Assembly (NCBI RefSeq): GCF_000743355.1
Contig: NZ_JQEI01000009.1
Coordinates: 62,001 to 126,000, forward strand
DNA: 64,000 nt
From: Serratia sp. Ag1
GTDB lineage: Bacteria > Pseudomonadota > Gammaproteobacteria > Enterobacterales > Enterobacteriaceae
Direction: 5' to 3'
The translations under genes and the position numbers were made by a program. Each line of letters begins with the position of its first letter. Position 1 is the stretch's first letter. The notes below the pieces were generated by a model. It did not search any database. It saw only the letters and a list, made by a program, of their open reading frames with translations, and was not told the DNA's origin. Positions 27,171 through 34,927 of this stretch are shown piece by piece.

Positions 27171-28946
27171 ATGGTGACAAACCGTCAGCGTTATCGTGAA
27201 AAAGTCTCCCAGATGATCAGTTGGGGGCACTGGTTCACCTTATTCAATATCCTGCTCAGTCTCGGGTTGGGCAGCCGCTACCTGTTTGTTGCCGACTGGC
27301 CGTCCTCACTGTTTGGGCGCATCTATGCGTTAGTCAGCCTGATTGGGCATTTCAGCTTTATTGTCTTTGCTGCCTACCTGCTGATTATCTTCCCCCTCAC
27401 CTTTGTGGTGATGTCGCAGCGCCTGCTGCGATTTATTTCTGCCGCGCTGGCCACCGCCGGGCTTACCTTCCTGTTGGTCGACAGCGCAGTCTTTGCCCAT
27501 TTCCACCTGCATCTTAACCCGGTGGTGTGGGAACTGGTGATCAACCCCGATCAGAGTGAATTGGCGCGCGACTGGCAATTGATGTTTATCTGCGTGCCAG
27601 TGATCTTCCTGATTCAAATGCTGTTTGCCACCTGGAGCTGGCAGAAACTGCGCAGCCTTAACCGGCGTAGCTTTGGCAAGCCGCTGGCCGCGTTGTTTAT
27701 CTGCTCGTTTTTTGCTTCGCATCTGATCTACATTTGGGCAGATGCTAATTTCTATCGCCCAATCACCATGCAACGTGCCAACTTACCGCTCTCTTACCCA
27801 ATGACTGCGCGTAAGTTCCTGGAAAAACACGGCTTGCTGAATCAGGAGGAGTACGAGCGCCGCCTGATGCAACAGGGTAGCCCTGAAGCCGCAGCCATAG
27901 AATATCCGCTCAGCCCGTTGAGCTACCGTGATAAAGGGAGCGGTTATAACCTGTTGATGATTGTGGTCAGCGGCATCCGTACGGCAGATATTGAGCAGGA
28001 CATGCCCGCCCTGACCCATTTTGCGCAGGAAAATATCCGTTTCAGCAATCATTACAGCTCCGGTAACCAGGCTGACAGCGGCCTTTTTGGCCTGTTCTAC
28101 GGTATTTCTCCTACCCATCTGGATAGCATTCTGGCTGGACGAAAACCTTCAGCCCTGATTAATGGACTGAGCGCTCAAGGTTATCAATTTGGTCTGTTTT
28201 CTTCAGATGGATTCGAGGCCGCGCTGTATCGCCAGGCGCTGTTGAGTGATTTCTCACTGCCTGCCCCTACAGTGCAAAACGATGCAGTCACCACCCAACA
28301 GTGGCAACGCTGGCTGGCCGAGCAAAATCATAGTACCCCTTGGTTCTCTTACATCAATTTCCGTGGGGCCGAACTGCAGAAGAATAGTGATAAACCAGAT
28401 GCCTTTATCCAGCGGTATCGTGCTGGTGCGCAAGATGTCGATGCCCAGATCGCCCAAGTGCTGGCGACGTTGAAAGAAAGAGCGATGCTGGATAATACCG
28501 TTGTGGTGATAACAGCAGAGCACGGTGTGGAATTCAACGATACCGGCAACGGAGACTGGGGGGCTGGTACCCGTTTCAACCGCAACCAACTTCAGGTGCC
28601 GCTGATCGTTCACTGGCCTGGAACGCCCGCACAAACTATCGATAAACTGACCAGCCACAACGATGTAATGCGCACACTGATGCAGCGCCTGCTACACGTC
28701 AGCACCGCTGCGAACGATTACTCGCAAGGTGAAGACCTGTTTGCCGCCCGGCGGAAGAATAATTGGCTTGCTACCGGTAACCGGAGCCTGCTGGTGATCA
28801 CTACCCCGGCACAAACGCTGACATTAGATAGCAACGGCAGTTATCACGCGTATGATCAGAACGATAAAGAGATAAAAGATGAAAAACCTCAGTTATCACT
28901 GTTATTACAGGTGCTGACCGACGTTAAACGCTTTATTGTCAACTAA
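27171..28946 (+). CDS. yejM: Inner-membrane regulator of lipopolysaccharide synthesis PbgA/LapC
   Basis: An essential envelope protein in E. coli. Through LapB it controls FtsH-mediated turnover of LpxC and so adjusts lipopolysaccharide output; a role in cardiolipin transport was also proposed. The 591 residues contain five N-terminal membrane helices (within about 1-190) and a large periplasmic alkaline-phosphatase-fold domain (VVITAEHGVEFNDTG; LQVPLIVHWPGTPAQ). In E. coli YejM the metal-binding threonine and histidines of active enzymes are largely missing, and I see no intact set here. The start MVTNRQRYREKVSQMISWGH is conserved. Confidence 0.95.
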   Translation: MVTNRQRYREKVSQMISWGHWFTLFNILLSLGLGSRYLFVADWPSSLFGRIYALVSLIGHFSFIVFAAYLLIIFPLTFVVMSQRLLRFISAALATAGLTFLLVDSAVFAHFHLHLNPVVWELVINPDQSELARDWQLMFICVPVIFLIQMLFATWSWQKLRSLNRRSFGKPLAALFICSFFASHLIYIWADANFYRPITMQRANLPLSYPMTARKFLEKHGLLNQEEYERRLMQQGSPEAAAIEYPLSPLSYRDKGSGYNLLMIVVSGIRTADIEQDMPALTHFAQENIRFSNHYSSGNQADSGLFGLFYGISPTHLDSILAGRKPSALINGLSAQGYQFGLFSSDGFEAALYRQALLSDFSLPAPTVQNDAVTTQQWQRWLAEQNHSTPWFSYINFRGAELQKNSDKPDAFIQRYRAGAQDVDAQIAQVLATLKERAMLDNTVVVITAEHGVEFNDTGNGDWGAGTRFNRNQLQVPLIVHWPGTPAQTIDKLTSHNDVMRTLMQRLLHVSTAANDYSQGEDLFAARRKNNWLATGNRSLLVITTPAQTLTLDSNGSYHAYDQNDKEIKDEKPQLSLLLQVLTDVKRFIVN

Positions 28947-28981
28947 CTGCTTAAATCTAAAGCAATCGGCGATAAGTCATC

Positions 28982-29009
28982 TTGAATTCACAACGGGAAA
29001 CGGTAGTAT
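28982..29009 (+). promoter_or_regulatory. Likely promoter of the tRNA-Pro gene
   Basis: TTGAAT and TAGTAT separated by 16 bases, followed by a G/C-rich stretch (GGTGCCACTGCG) before the tRNA at 29024. The spacing and discriminator fit a tRNA promoter. Confidence 0.5.
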
Positions 29010-29023
29010 AGGTGCCACTGCGT

Positions 29024-29100
29024 CGGCATGTAGCGCAGCCTGGTAGCGCACCGTCATGGGGTGTCGGGGGTCGGAGGTTCGAATCCTCTCATGCCGACCA
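29024..29100 (+). tRNA. proL: tRNA-Pro (anticodon GGG)
   Basis: A 77-base cloverleaf with encoded CCA end. The acceptor arm CGGCATG pairs with CATGCCG, and the T arm is GGAGGTTCGAATCCTC. The anticodon GGG is at 29058-29060 in loop ATGGGGT. Almost identical to E. coli proL, which also follows yejM. A terminator lies 14 bases on. Its 3' end is a probable phage attachment site (see the scar downstream). Confidence 0.96.
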
Positions 29101-29113
29101 ACTTTTTATAGAG

Positions 29114-29141
29114 AAACCAACCTGTTACGGTTGGTTTTTTT
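29114..29141 (+). terminator. Terminator of the tRNA-Pro gene
   Basis: Stem AAACCAACC (29114-29122) with GGTTGGTTT (29129-29137), running into seven T. Confidence 0.9.
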
Positions 29142-29159
29142 ATGCCTGAATTTTTAACA

Positions 29160-29189
29160 TGGTAAAATAATGGTAAAACTCTGGTAAAA
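29160..29189 (+). repeat. Three direct TGGTAAAA repeats spaced exactly 11 bases
   Basis: TGGTAAAA occurs at 29160-29167, 29171-29178 and 29182-29189, one helical turn apart, 60 bases past the tRNA-Pro 3' end. Phased short direct repeats beside a tRNA attachment site are typical of arm-type integrase or excisionase sites. The function is inferred. The following 29190-29375 holds no credible gene. Confidence 0.6.
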
Positions 29190-29375
29190 CTCCCGACGAA
29201 AATCACCGGGAGCGCGCTAAGGTTTACTCCCTGGTTTCGTCTGGCGCCAGCTTGCCACCACCTTCCCGTGCAACAACTTACCGTTCTGTCTCTGGTGCTG
29301 TCTGCTACGCAGTTTCGACTTCGAGATTTTCCTCATCTTTTACTTGCACAATCCCCTGGCTCTCGGTCAAAATAA

Positions 29376-29391
29376 CTGTATACATAAACAG
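29376..29391 (+). promoter_or_regulatory. LexA (SOS) box
   Basis: CTGTATACATAAACAG fits the CTGT-N8-ACAG operator exactly, with A/T-rich flanks (AA before, TTA after). It lies 19 bases before the dinI-like start codon. Confidence 0.85.
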
Positions 29392-29410
29392 TTATTTTAA
29401 GGTTTTAACG

Positions 29411-29653
29411 ATGTTCGTTGAATTAGTGTTTGATAAGCGCAACGTTACTGGCATTCCAAGAGCTGATGAAATCATTAAGGCCGAGTTGACAAAGCGCGTG
29501 CACCGTCTGTTTCCTGACGCCGAGGTGAAAGTAAAACCCATGCAGGCTAACGCTCTGAACTCAGACGCCAGCAAAAGTGACAGAGAGAAATTAAACCGTC
29601 TGTTAGAGGAGATGTTCGAGGAAGCCGATCAATGGTTGGCCAATGACATTTAA
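29411..29653 (+). CDS. DinI-like family protein, prophage type, SOS-controlled
   Basis: An 80-residue protein of the DinI-like family (MFVELVFDKRNVTGIPRADE ... LLEEMFEEADQWLANDI), which includes DinI, a modulator of RecA filaments, and phage relatives that act in prophage induction. The strand-helix layout, basic middle and acidic C-terminal helix fit the family. I chose the ATG at 29411, just after AAGG and the LexA box; the frame upstream is meaningless. It stands alone between tRNA-Pro and tRNA-Thr/Ser with no integrase, so it is probably the last gene of a lost prophage. Its exact target is unknown. Confidence 0.82.
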   Translation: MFVELVFDKRNVTGIPRADEIIKAELTKRVHRLFPDAEVKVKPMQANALNSDASKSDREKLNRLLEEMFEEADQWLANDI

Positions 29654-29669
29654 CCTTGGCATTATCCTG

Positions 29670-29690
29670 CGCCGGTTCAACCAACCGGCG
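29670..29690 (+). terminator. Hairpin after the dinI-like gene
   Basis: Stem CGCCGGTT/AACCGGCG with a five-base loop, 16 bases after the stop. It lacks a T run. Confidence 0.5.
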
Positions 29691-29765
29691 TAATCTGCAC
29701 CCTCCGCTCTGTTGTTAACAATAATGAAGGGAAACATTTAAGTTTCAGGGTAAAGCCAATCACCA

Positions 29766-29801
29766 ACAAAAAACCCAACAACCGGTAAGATTGTTGGGTT
29801 T
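29766..29801 (-). terminator. Terminator of the tRNA-Ser/tRNA-Thr transcript
   Basis: Eleven-base stem AAACCCAACAA/TTGTTGGGTTT with a T run on the minus strand, beyond the tRNA-Thr 3' end. Confidence 0.88.
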
Positions 29802-29834
29802 AATGGACGCTATAAGCGTCTGTATATCTAATTA

Positions 29835-29910
<76 letters not shown>

Positions 29911-29916
29911 TAAATT

Positions 29917-30004
29917 TGGCGGAAGGACAGAGATTCGAACTCTGGGACAGTCGCCCGTCGACGGTTTTCAAGACCGTTGCCTTAAACCACTCGGCCATCC
30001 TTCC
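29917..30004 (-). tRNA. tRNA-Ser (anticodon TGA)
   Basis: An 88-base class II tRNA with a long variable arm (CGACGGGCGACTGTCCC), encoded CCA and acceptor GGAAGGA/TCCTTCC. The anticodon TGA (plus strand 29968-29970) lies in stem ACGGT/ACCGT. It precedes tRNA-Thr on the same transcript. Confidence 0.95.
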
Positions 30005-30268
30005 AATGGGCGCAGATATTAACGATACCGTTATGAAATGTCTACCGTTACTGTGCAAAAAAATACGGAGAAATGTTCACTTGCTTAAATTTCAGACCAC
30101 TAGTGATTAAAAAATAAAACGCCGCGAGAAAGTGGGGTTCTTTTAAGCAACGCGTGGTGATGAAAAATGCTGATGATAAACACGTAAATCCTTTCGACCC
30201 CGATCGCAGATTGTGATAAAAACAGGGTCCATTTGAGCCACTTATGCAAAATCGACTCCGATACCCAC

Positions 30269-31423
30269 ATGACTTCCACTTTGTGCAGTGAACAACGCAA
30301 GCCTGGTGTCCCTGAGCAGGTCGCCACCCGTTTGGCATTTTTTATCGCTGGCCTTGGTATGGCCGCCTGGGCGCCTTTGGTGCCTTTTGCCAAAACGCGC
30401 ATCAATATTGATGACGGTTCATTAGGCTTACTGTTGCTGTGCATTGGTGCCGGTTCAATGCTGGCGATGCCGCTGACGGGCCTGTTGACCGGCAAGTTCG
30501 GTTGTAGACCGGTGATCCTGCTGGCGGGTATTGTGCTTTGCATCGACTTACCGCTGCTCGTCATCATGGATTCAACCGCAGGAATGGCCTTGGCATTGTT
30601 ACTGTTTGGTGCTGCAATCGGCATGATTGATGTGGCGATGAATATACAGGCAGTAATTGTTGAACGCGCCAGCGGGCGAGCCATGATGTCCGGTTTTCAC
30701 GGGTTTTTCAGCGTCGGCGGTATTGTGGGAGCAGGCGGCGTCAGTGCGTTATTATGGATAGGGTTCGGCCCGCTTCAAGCCACGCTGATTGCCGTCGTGA
30801 TGATTTTAGCGTTACTTGCAATCGCCAGTAAAAACCTGCTGCGAGAAAACGGCGGGGATGCCGATGGCCCGATGTTTGTACTGCCGCGTGGCTGGGTGAT
30901 GTTCATTGGTGTACTGTGCTTTATTATGTTTCTGGCTGAAGGCTCGATGCTTGATTGGAGCGCGCTGTTCCTGAGCACATTACGTGGGATGGATCATAGC
31001 CAAGCGGGCTTGGGATATGCTCTGTTCTCCATCACTATGACGCTCGGCAGGCTGAATGGTGACCGGATAGTCAATGCGATGGGAAGATACAAAGTGCTGT
31101 TACTCGGCAGCCTGTGTGCAGCCCTCGGGTTAGCGCTGGCCATCGCCATCGACAACGTGATTACCGCGCTGTTTGGCTTTATGCTGGTCGGCATTGGTGC
31201 TTCCAACGTGGTCCCTATCTTGTTTACCGCAGCCGGGAACCAACAGGCCATGCCCGCCAATCTGGCGATCGCTTCGGTGACCACCGTCGGTTATGCCGGT
31301 ATCCTCGCAGGGCCTGCGCTAATCGGCTTTATCGCCCAGCTTTCCAGCCTGACGTTTGCCCTGGCCTGCGTCGCCGCTTTGTTGCTGGTTGTTACTGCGA
31401 GCGCTAAAGCGGTCACTCGCTAA
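30269..31423 (+). CDS. MFS transporter, YbjJ-like
   Basis: A 12-helix inner-membrane carrier of 384 residues; the substrate is unknown. It resembles E. coli YbjJ in layout: AFFIAGLGMAAWAPLVPFAKTR in helix 1, MLAMPLTGLLTGKFGCRPVI (motif A-like), MIDVAMNIQAVIVERASGR, FHGFFSVGGIVGAGGVSALL, FLAEGSMLDWSALFL in the second half and TTVGYAGILAGPALIGF near the end. The frame opens at a TTG at 30233. I chose the ATG at 30269, though its ribosome site is poor. It stands alone between the tRNA-Ser gene and rcsD. The 264 bases before it contain its promoter but no site I can name. Confidence 0.82.
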   Translation: MTSTLCSEQRKPGVPEQVATRLAFFIAGLGMAAWAPLVPFAKTRINIDDGSLGLLLLCIGAGSMLAMPLTGLLTGKFGCRPVILLAGIVLCIDLPLLVIMDSTAGMALALLLFGAAIGMIDVAMNIQAVIVERASGRAMMSGFHGFFSVGGIVGAGGVSALLWIGFGPLQATLIAVVMILALLAIASKNLLRENGGDADGPMFVLPRGWVMFIGVLCFIMFLAEGSMLDWSALFLSTLRGMDHSQAGLGYALFSITMTLGRLNGDRIVNAMGRYKVLLLGSLCAALGLALAIAIDNVITALFGFMLVGIGASNVVPILFTAAGNQQAMPANLAIASVTTVGYAGILAGPALIGFIAQLSSLTFALACVAALLLVVTASAKAVTR

Positions 31424-31519
31424 TTCAGACATGGGCTGCCTAGATATCGGAAGTACTTAGCGTTGCAGGTAGGCAGCACGCACCGCTAACTCACTGCAGC
31501 CTCAAGGACAAAGGGTATA

Positions 31520-34225
31520 ATGCAAAATAAACGACTGACTATCAGTTCCAGCTACATCACCCGCTGTTTCTGGCTATTCATCGTGCTGCTGGTTATAGCT
31601 CTTGGTCTGTATGGCTACAACTACACCAATGCTTATTTGACGGAAAAAAAGTATTCCGTCAACACCATCGCGAATACCCTGCAAAAGCGGATTGATAACT
31701 ACCGGTATATCACTTACCAGATCTACGACAGATTCGGCAACACAGTAGCGCACCCCACCGAGAATCTGCAGGCAGTTCGTCTGCACCCAGACATTTACTA
31801 CGTTGAAAAACCGCGCAAAAAAACCGACGCAGTGATTTTTGGCAACCACGATATCAACACGTTGGCAATGATCGTCAATATTTCTAGCTTTCTGGATATC
31901 CGCTGGGGCGCAAAGAACGAAATTTATACCATGTACTACCTGAACGGACAGGATAACAGCCTGAGCCTGGTAACAACCCAATCGCTGAAAGAACTGACTT
32001 CACGCCTGAAAGAGAGTTACCTAACCACGTTAGCCTCTGAGCGTCGGGCAGAAATGCTGCAGCAAGCCAATATGCTGGACGAGCGCGAAAGCTTTTCCGG
32101 CCTGCGCAAGCAACGTTTTCAAAATTCTTACTCATTTTCGATCCGCACGACCTTCAATCAACCGGGGCATCTGGCTACGGTAATCGCGTTTGATCTGCCG
32201 ATTAGCGACATTATTCCTACCCATATGACTCGCTCCAACTTTCTGCTGTTACCTGATGATGGCGATATAGATGAAAGCGCAGTGACCAATGAAACAGTGA
32301 CCAATGCCAACGCCATGTTGAAAGGCAGTTGGGTCGAATTCAGCGTTACCCTGCCTAACGCGCCACTAAAACTGGTTTACCGCGTTTCTGCCATCAATCT
32401 GGCCATTGACCTGCTACGCAACAACATCTGGTTGCTGGGGGTGAATCTACTGTTGATGGCGCTATCGATGATGGGCATTTATTTTATCCGCCAACAGTAC
32501 ATTCGGCCTAGCGAGAGTATGGCCGTTGAATTGGAAGAGGTGCGGGCCTTGAATCAGGAAATTGTCGCCCACCTCCCTTTAGGGTTGCTCGTGTATGACT
32601 TCTCCAGCAGCAGCATGATTGCCAGCAACAAAATCGCCGAGCACCTGCTGCCGCACCTCAGCCTGCAAAAAGTCGCGCATATGGCAGAGCAGCACCATGG
32701 GGTGATTCAGGTCACGGTGAATAACGAGGTGTATGAGATTCGGATTTTCCCCAGCCAATTGTCGCCAGAAACCTATCTGTTCCTGTTAAACGATCAGGAC
32801 AAAGAAGTCATGGTGAACAAAAGGTTGCAGTTGGCCCGCCGCGAATACGACAAGAATGTCCAAGCACGCAAGCTGATGCTGCATAATCTGGGTATCGAAC
32901 TCAATCAGCCCGTGCAACAGATACACGATCTGGCCGAACACCTGCAGACGCCAGCAGACCAAGAACAGCAGCAGCTACTGCTCAGCCAGCTCAGTCTGGC
33001 GTCGTCGTCAGTACTGAACCTGATCGAAAATATCACCTTGCTCACCCGGTTAGAAACTCAGGAATGGCAGCCTAACCCACAGCCCTTCAGCCCATTGGCC
33101 TTGATAGATGAGCTGTTGCAAAATGCCCTGCCAGCGCTCAATCATAAAGGATTGGCGTTGTTCAGCCATTTCCAGTTGGATGTCAACCAGCAATACATCG
33201 GCGATATCCAGGCTCTGCGCAAAATCATTTCGTTGCTGATGCACTACGCTATTATCACTACCGCCTGCGGCAAAATTACGCTGATTGCCCAACATGAGGC
33301 CGATCGCCCTGACCACCTGGTATTCCATATCAACGACACAGGTTCGGGGATTTCCAATGAAGAAATCAGCAATCTGACTTACCCTTTCCTCAGCCAGACG
33401 CTGTCCGATCGCTTCAACCAAGGTTCAGGATTGACCTTCTTCTTGTGCAATCAACTGTGTAAAAAGCTGAATGGTAAGTTGGATATTCACAGCAAAATCG
33501 ACATCGGTACGCGTTATACCATCCGCGTCACCTTGAAGATGCAAGAGAATGAGCAGGCGGAAGAGGCCCAGGAAAAATTGCTGGATGGGGTAACGGCACT
33601 GTTAGATATCACCTCAGAAGAAGTTCGCAGCATTGTCACCCGCCTGCTGAATGCTTACGGTGCTGATTGCCTCATTGCCGAAGAACAGCAGAGCCAGCGT
33701 AATTATGATGTGCTGCTCACCGATAACCCGCAGCGTGCCGATAACTATACGTTGCTGCTAGCCAGTGATGAAACAGGCTGGCAACGGCTCGACAAACATT
33801 ACATCCGGGTCAACTACAATCTTGGTAGCGCGATGATTGACGCTATACTGATGTTGATGGAACAGCAGATGGCCGAGCTGGATCCGGAGGAAAACCCGCT
33901 ATCTTTGCGGAGCGCAGATATCCAACACTATGAAAAACAATTGAAATCAAGCGATTACTATAGTTTGTTTATCGATACAGTACCCGATGATGTCAAAAAA
34001 CTGTATACTGAGGCGGACAGCAGTGATTTTGCTTCGTTAGCCCAAACCGCACACCGCCTGAAAGGCGTGTTTGCTATGTTAAATCTGCTTCCCGGCAAGC
34101 AATTGTGTGAATCGTTAGAACAGCACATCGCGGACGGTGATGCGCTTAAGATCGAGAATAACATCAGTCAGATTGATTTTTTCATCAGTAGACTGCTGCA
34201 GCAAGGTAGCCAACAACATGAATAA
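31520..34225 (+). CDS. rcsD: Phosphotransferase RcsD of the Rcs phosphorelay
   Basis: Passes phosphate between the hybrid kinase RcsC and the regulator RcsB in the envelope-stress relay. The 901 residues have a membrane helix at about 17-37, a periplasmic domain, a second helix at about 304-323, a kinase-like region that lacks the phospho-accepting histidine motif, and a C-terminal HPt domain with His845 in QTAHRLKGVFAMLNL. The E. coli protein is similar in size (about 890). Its last codons overlap the rcsB start by eight bases. The usual neighbours ompC and micF are absent upstream. Confidence 0.95.
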   Translation: MQNKRLTISSSYITRCFWLFIVLLVIALGLYGYNYTNAYLTEKKYSVNTIANTLQKRIDNYRYITYQIYDRFGNTVAHPTENLQAVRLHPDIYYVEKPRKKTDAVIFGNHDINTLAMIVNISSFLDIRWGAKNEIYTMYYLNGQDNSLSLVTTQSLKELTSRLKESYLTTLASERRAEMLQQANMLDERESFSGLRKQRFQNSYSFSIRTTFNQPGHLATVIAFDLPISDIIPTHMTRSNFLLLPDDGDIDESAVTNETVTNANAMLKGSWVEFSVTLPNAPLKLVYRVSAINLAIDLLRNNIWLLGVNLLLMALSMMGIYFIRQQYIRPSESMAVELEEVRALNQEIVAHLPLGLLVYDFSSSSMIASNKIAEHLLPHLSLQKVAHMAEQHHGVIQVTVNNEVYEIRIFPSQLSPETYLFLLNDQDKEVMVNKRLQLARREYDKNVQARKLMLHNLGIELNQPVQQIHDLAEHLQTPADQEQQQLLLSQLSLASSSVLNLIENITLLTRLETQEWQPNPQPFSPLALIDELLQNALPALNHKGLALFSHFQLDVNQQYIGDIQALRKIISLLMHYAIITTACGKITLIAQHEADRPDHLVFHINDTGSGISNEEISNLTYPFLSQTLSDRFNQGSGLTFFLCNQLCKKLNGKLDIHSKIDIGTRYTIRVTLKMQENEQAEEAQEKLLDGVTALLDITSEEVRSIVTRLLNAYGADCLIAEEQQSQRNYDVLLTDNPQRADNYTLLLASDETGWQRLDKHYIRVNYNLGSAMIDAILMLMEQQMAELDPEENPLSLRSADIQHYEKQLKSSDYYSLFIDTVPDDVKKLYTEADSSDFASLAQTAHRLKGVFAMLNLLPGKQLCESLEQHIADGDALKIENNISQIDFFISRLLQQGSQQHE

Positions 34226-34868
34226 CCTGAACGTAATTATTGCTGATGACCATCCTATCGTACTGTTTGGCATCCGGAAGTCACTTGAGCAAATTGAATG
34301 GGTGAATGTCGTTGGGGAGTTTGAAGACTCGACAGCACTGATTAACAATCTGTCCAAGCTGGATGCCAACGTCCTGATCACAGATCTCTCCATGCCTGGC
34401 GATAAATATGGCGACGGCATCACGCTAATTAAATATATCAAACGCCATTATCCGCAATTGTCGATCATTGTTCTGACCATGAACAATAACCCGGCAATTC
34501 TCAGTGCCGTGTTGGATTTAGACATCGAAGGTATCGTGCTGAAGCAAGGCGCGCCGACCGATCTGCCTAAGGCTCTGGCTGCATTGCAGAAAGGCAAGAA
34601 ATTTACGCCAGAGAGCGTTTCCAAACTGCTGGAGAAAATTAACGCCAGTGGCTACGGTGACAAACGTCTTTCGCCAAAAGAGAGTGAAGTATTGCGGCTG
34701 TTTGCCGAAGGTTTCTTGGTGACCGAGATCGCCAAAAAGCTGAACCGCAGCATTAAAACCATCAGTAGCCAGAAGAAATCGGCGATGATGAAGCTGGGCG
34801 TTGATAATGACATTGCCCTGCTTAACTATCTCTCATCCGTCAGCATGACGCAGTTGGATAAAGACTAA
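34218..34868 (+). CDS. rcsB: Response regulator RcsB
   Basis: Activates capsule, small-RNA and division genes and represses motility, alone or with RcsA and other partners. The 216-residue protein has a receiver domain (acidic DDHP at 10-13, phospho-acceptor Asp56 in LITDLSMPG, K in VLKQGAP) and a LuxR-type helix-turn-helix (LSPKESEVLRLFAEG; NRSIKTISSQKKSAMMKL). The open frame extends upstream within rcsD, but the conserved start is MNNLNVIIADDH. It converges on rcsC with a shared terminator. Confidence 0.97.
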   Translation: MNNLNVIIADDHPIVLFGIRKSLEQIEWVNVVGEFEDSTALINNLSKLDANVLITDLSMPGDKYGDGITLIKYIKRHYPQLSIIVLTMNNNPAILSAVLDLDIEGIVLKQGAPTDLPKALAALQKGKKFTPESVSKLLEKINASGYGDKRLSPKESEVLRLFAEGFLVTEIAKKLNRSIKTISSQKKSAMMKLGVDNDIALLNYLSSVSMTQLDKD

Positions 34869-34888
34869 GTTTCTTGAGAGTGAACGTT

Positions 34889-34927
34889 AAAGGGCGCATT
34901 GATAATCATGCGCCCTTTTGTTTTTTA
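34889..34927. terminator. Terminator shared by rcsB and rcsC
   Basis: Eleven-base stem AAAGGGCGCAT/ATGCGCCCTTT; the plus strand continues TTGTTTTTT. It overlaps the last bases of rcsC, and the minus strand has a shorter T run. Confidence 0.88.

Noticed and set aside
29252..29410. N-terminal extension of the dinI-like gene
   Set aside because: It would place the LexA box inside the coding region and has no homology; the ATG at 29411 has a ribosome site.
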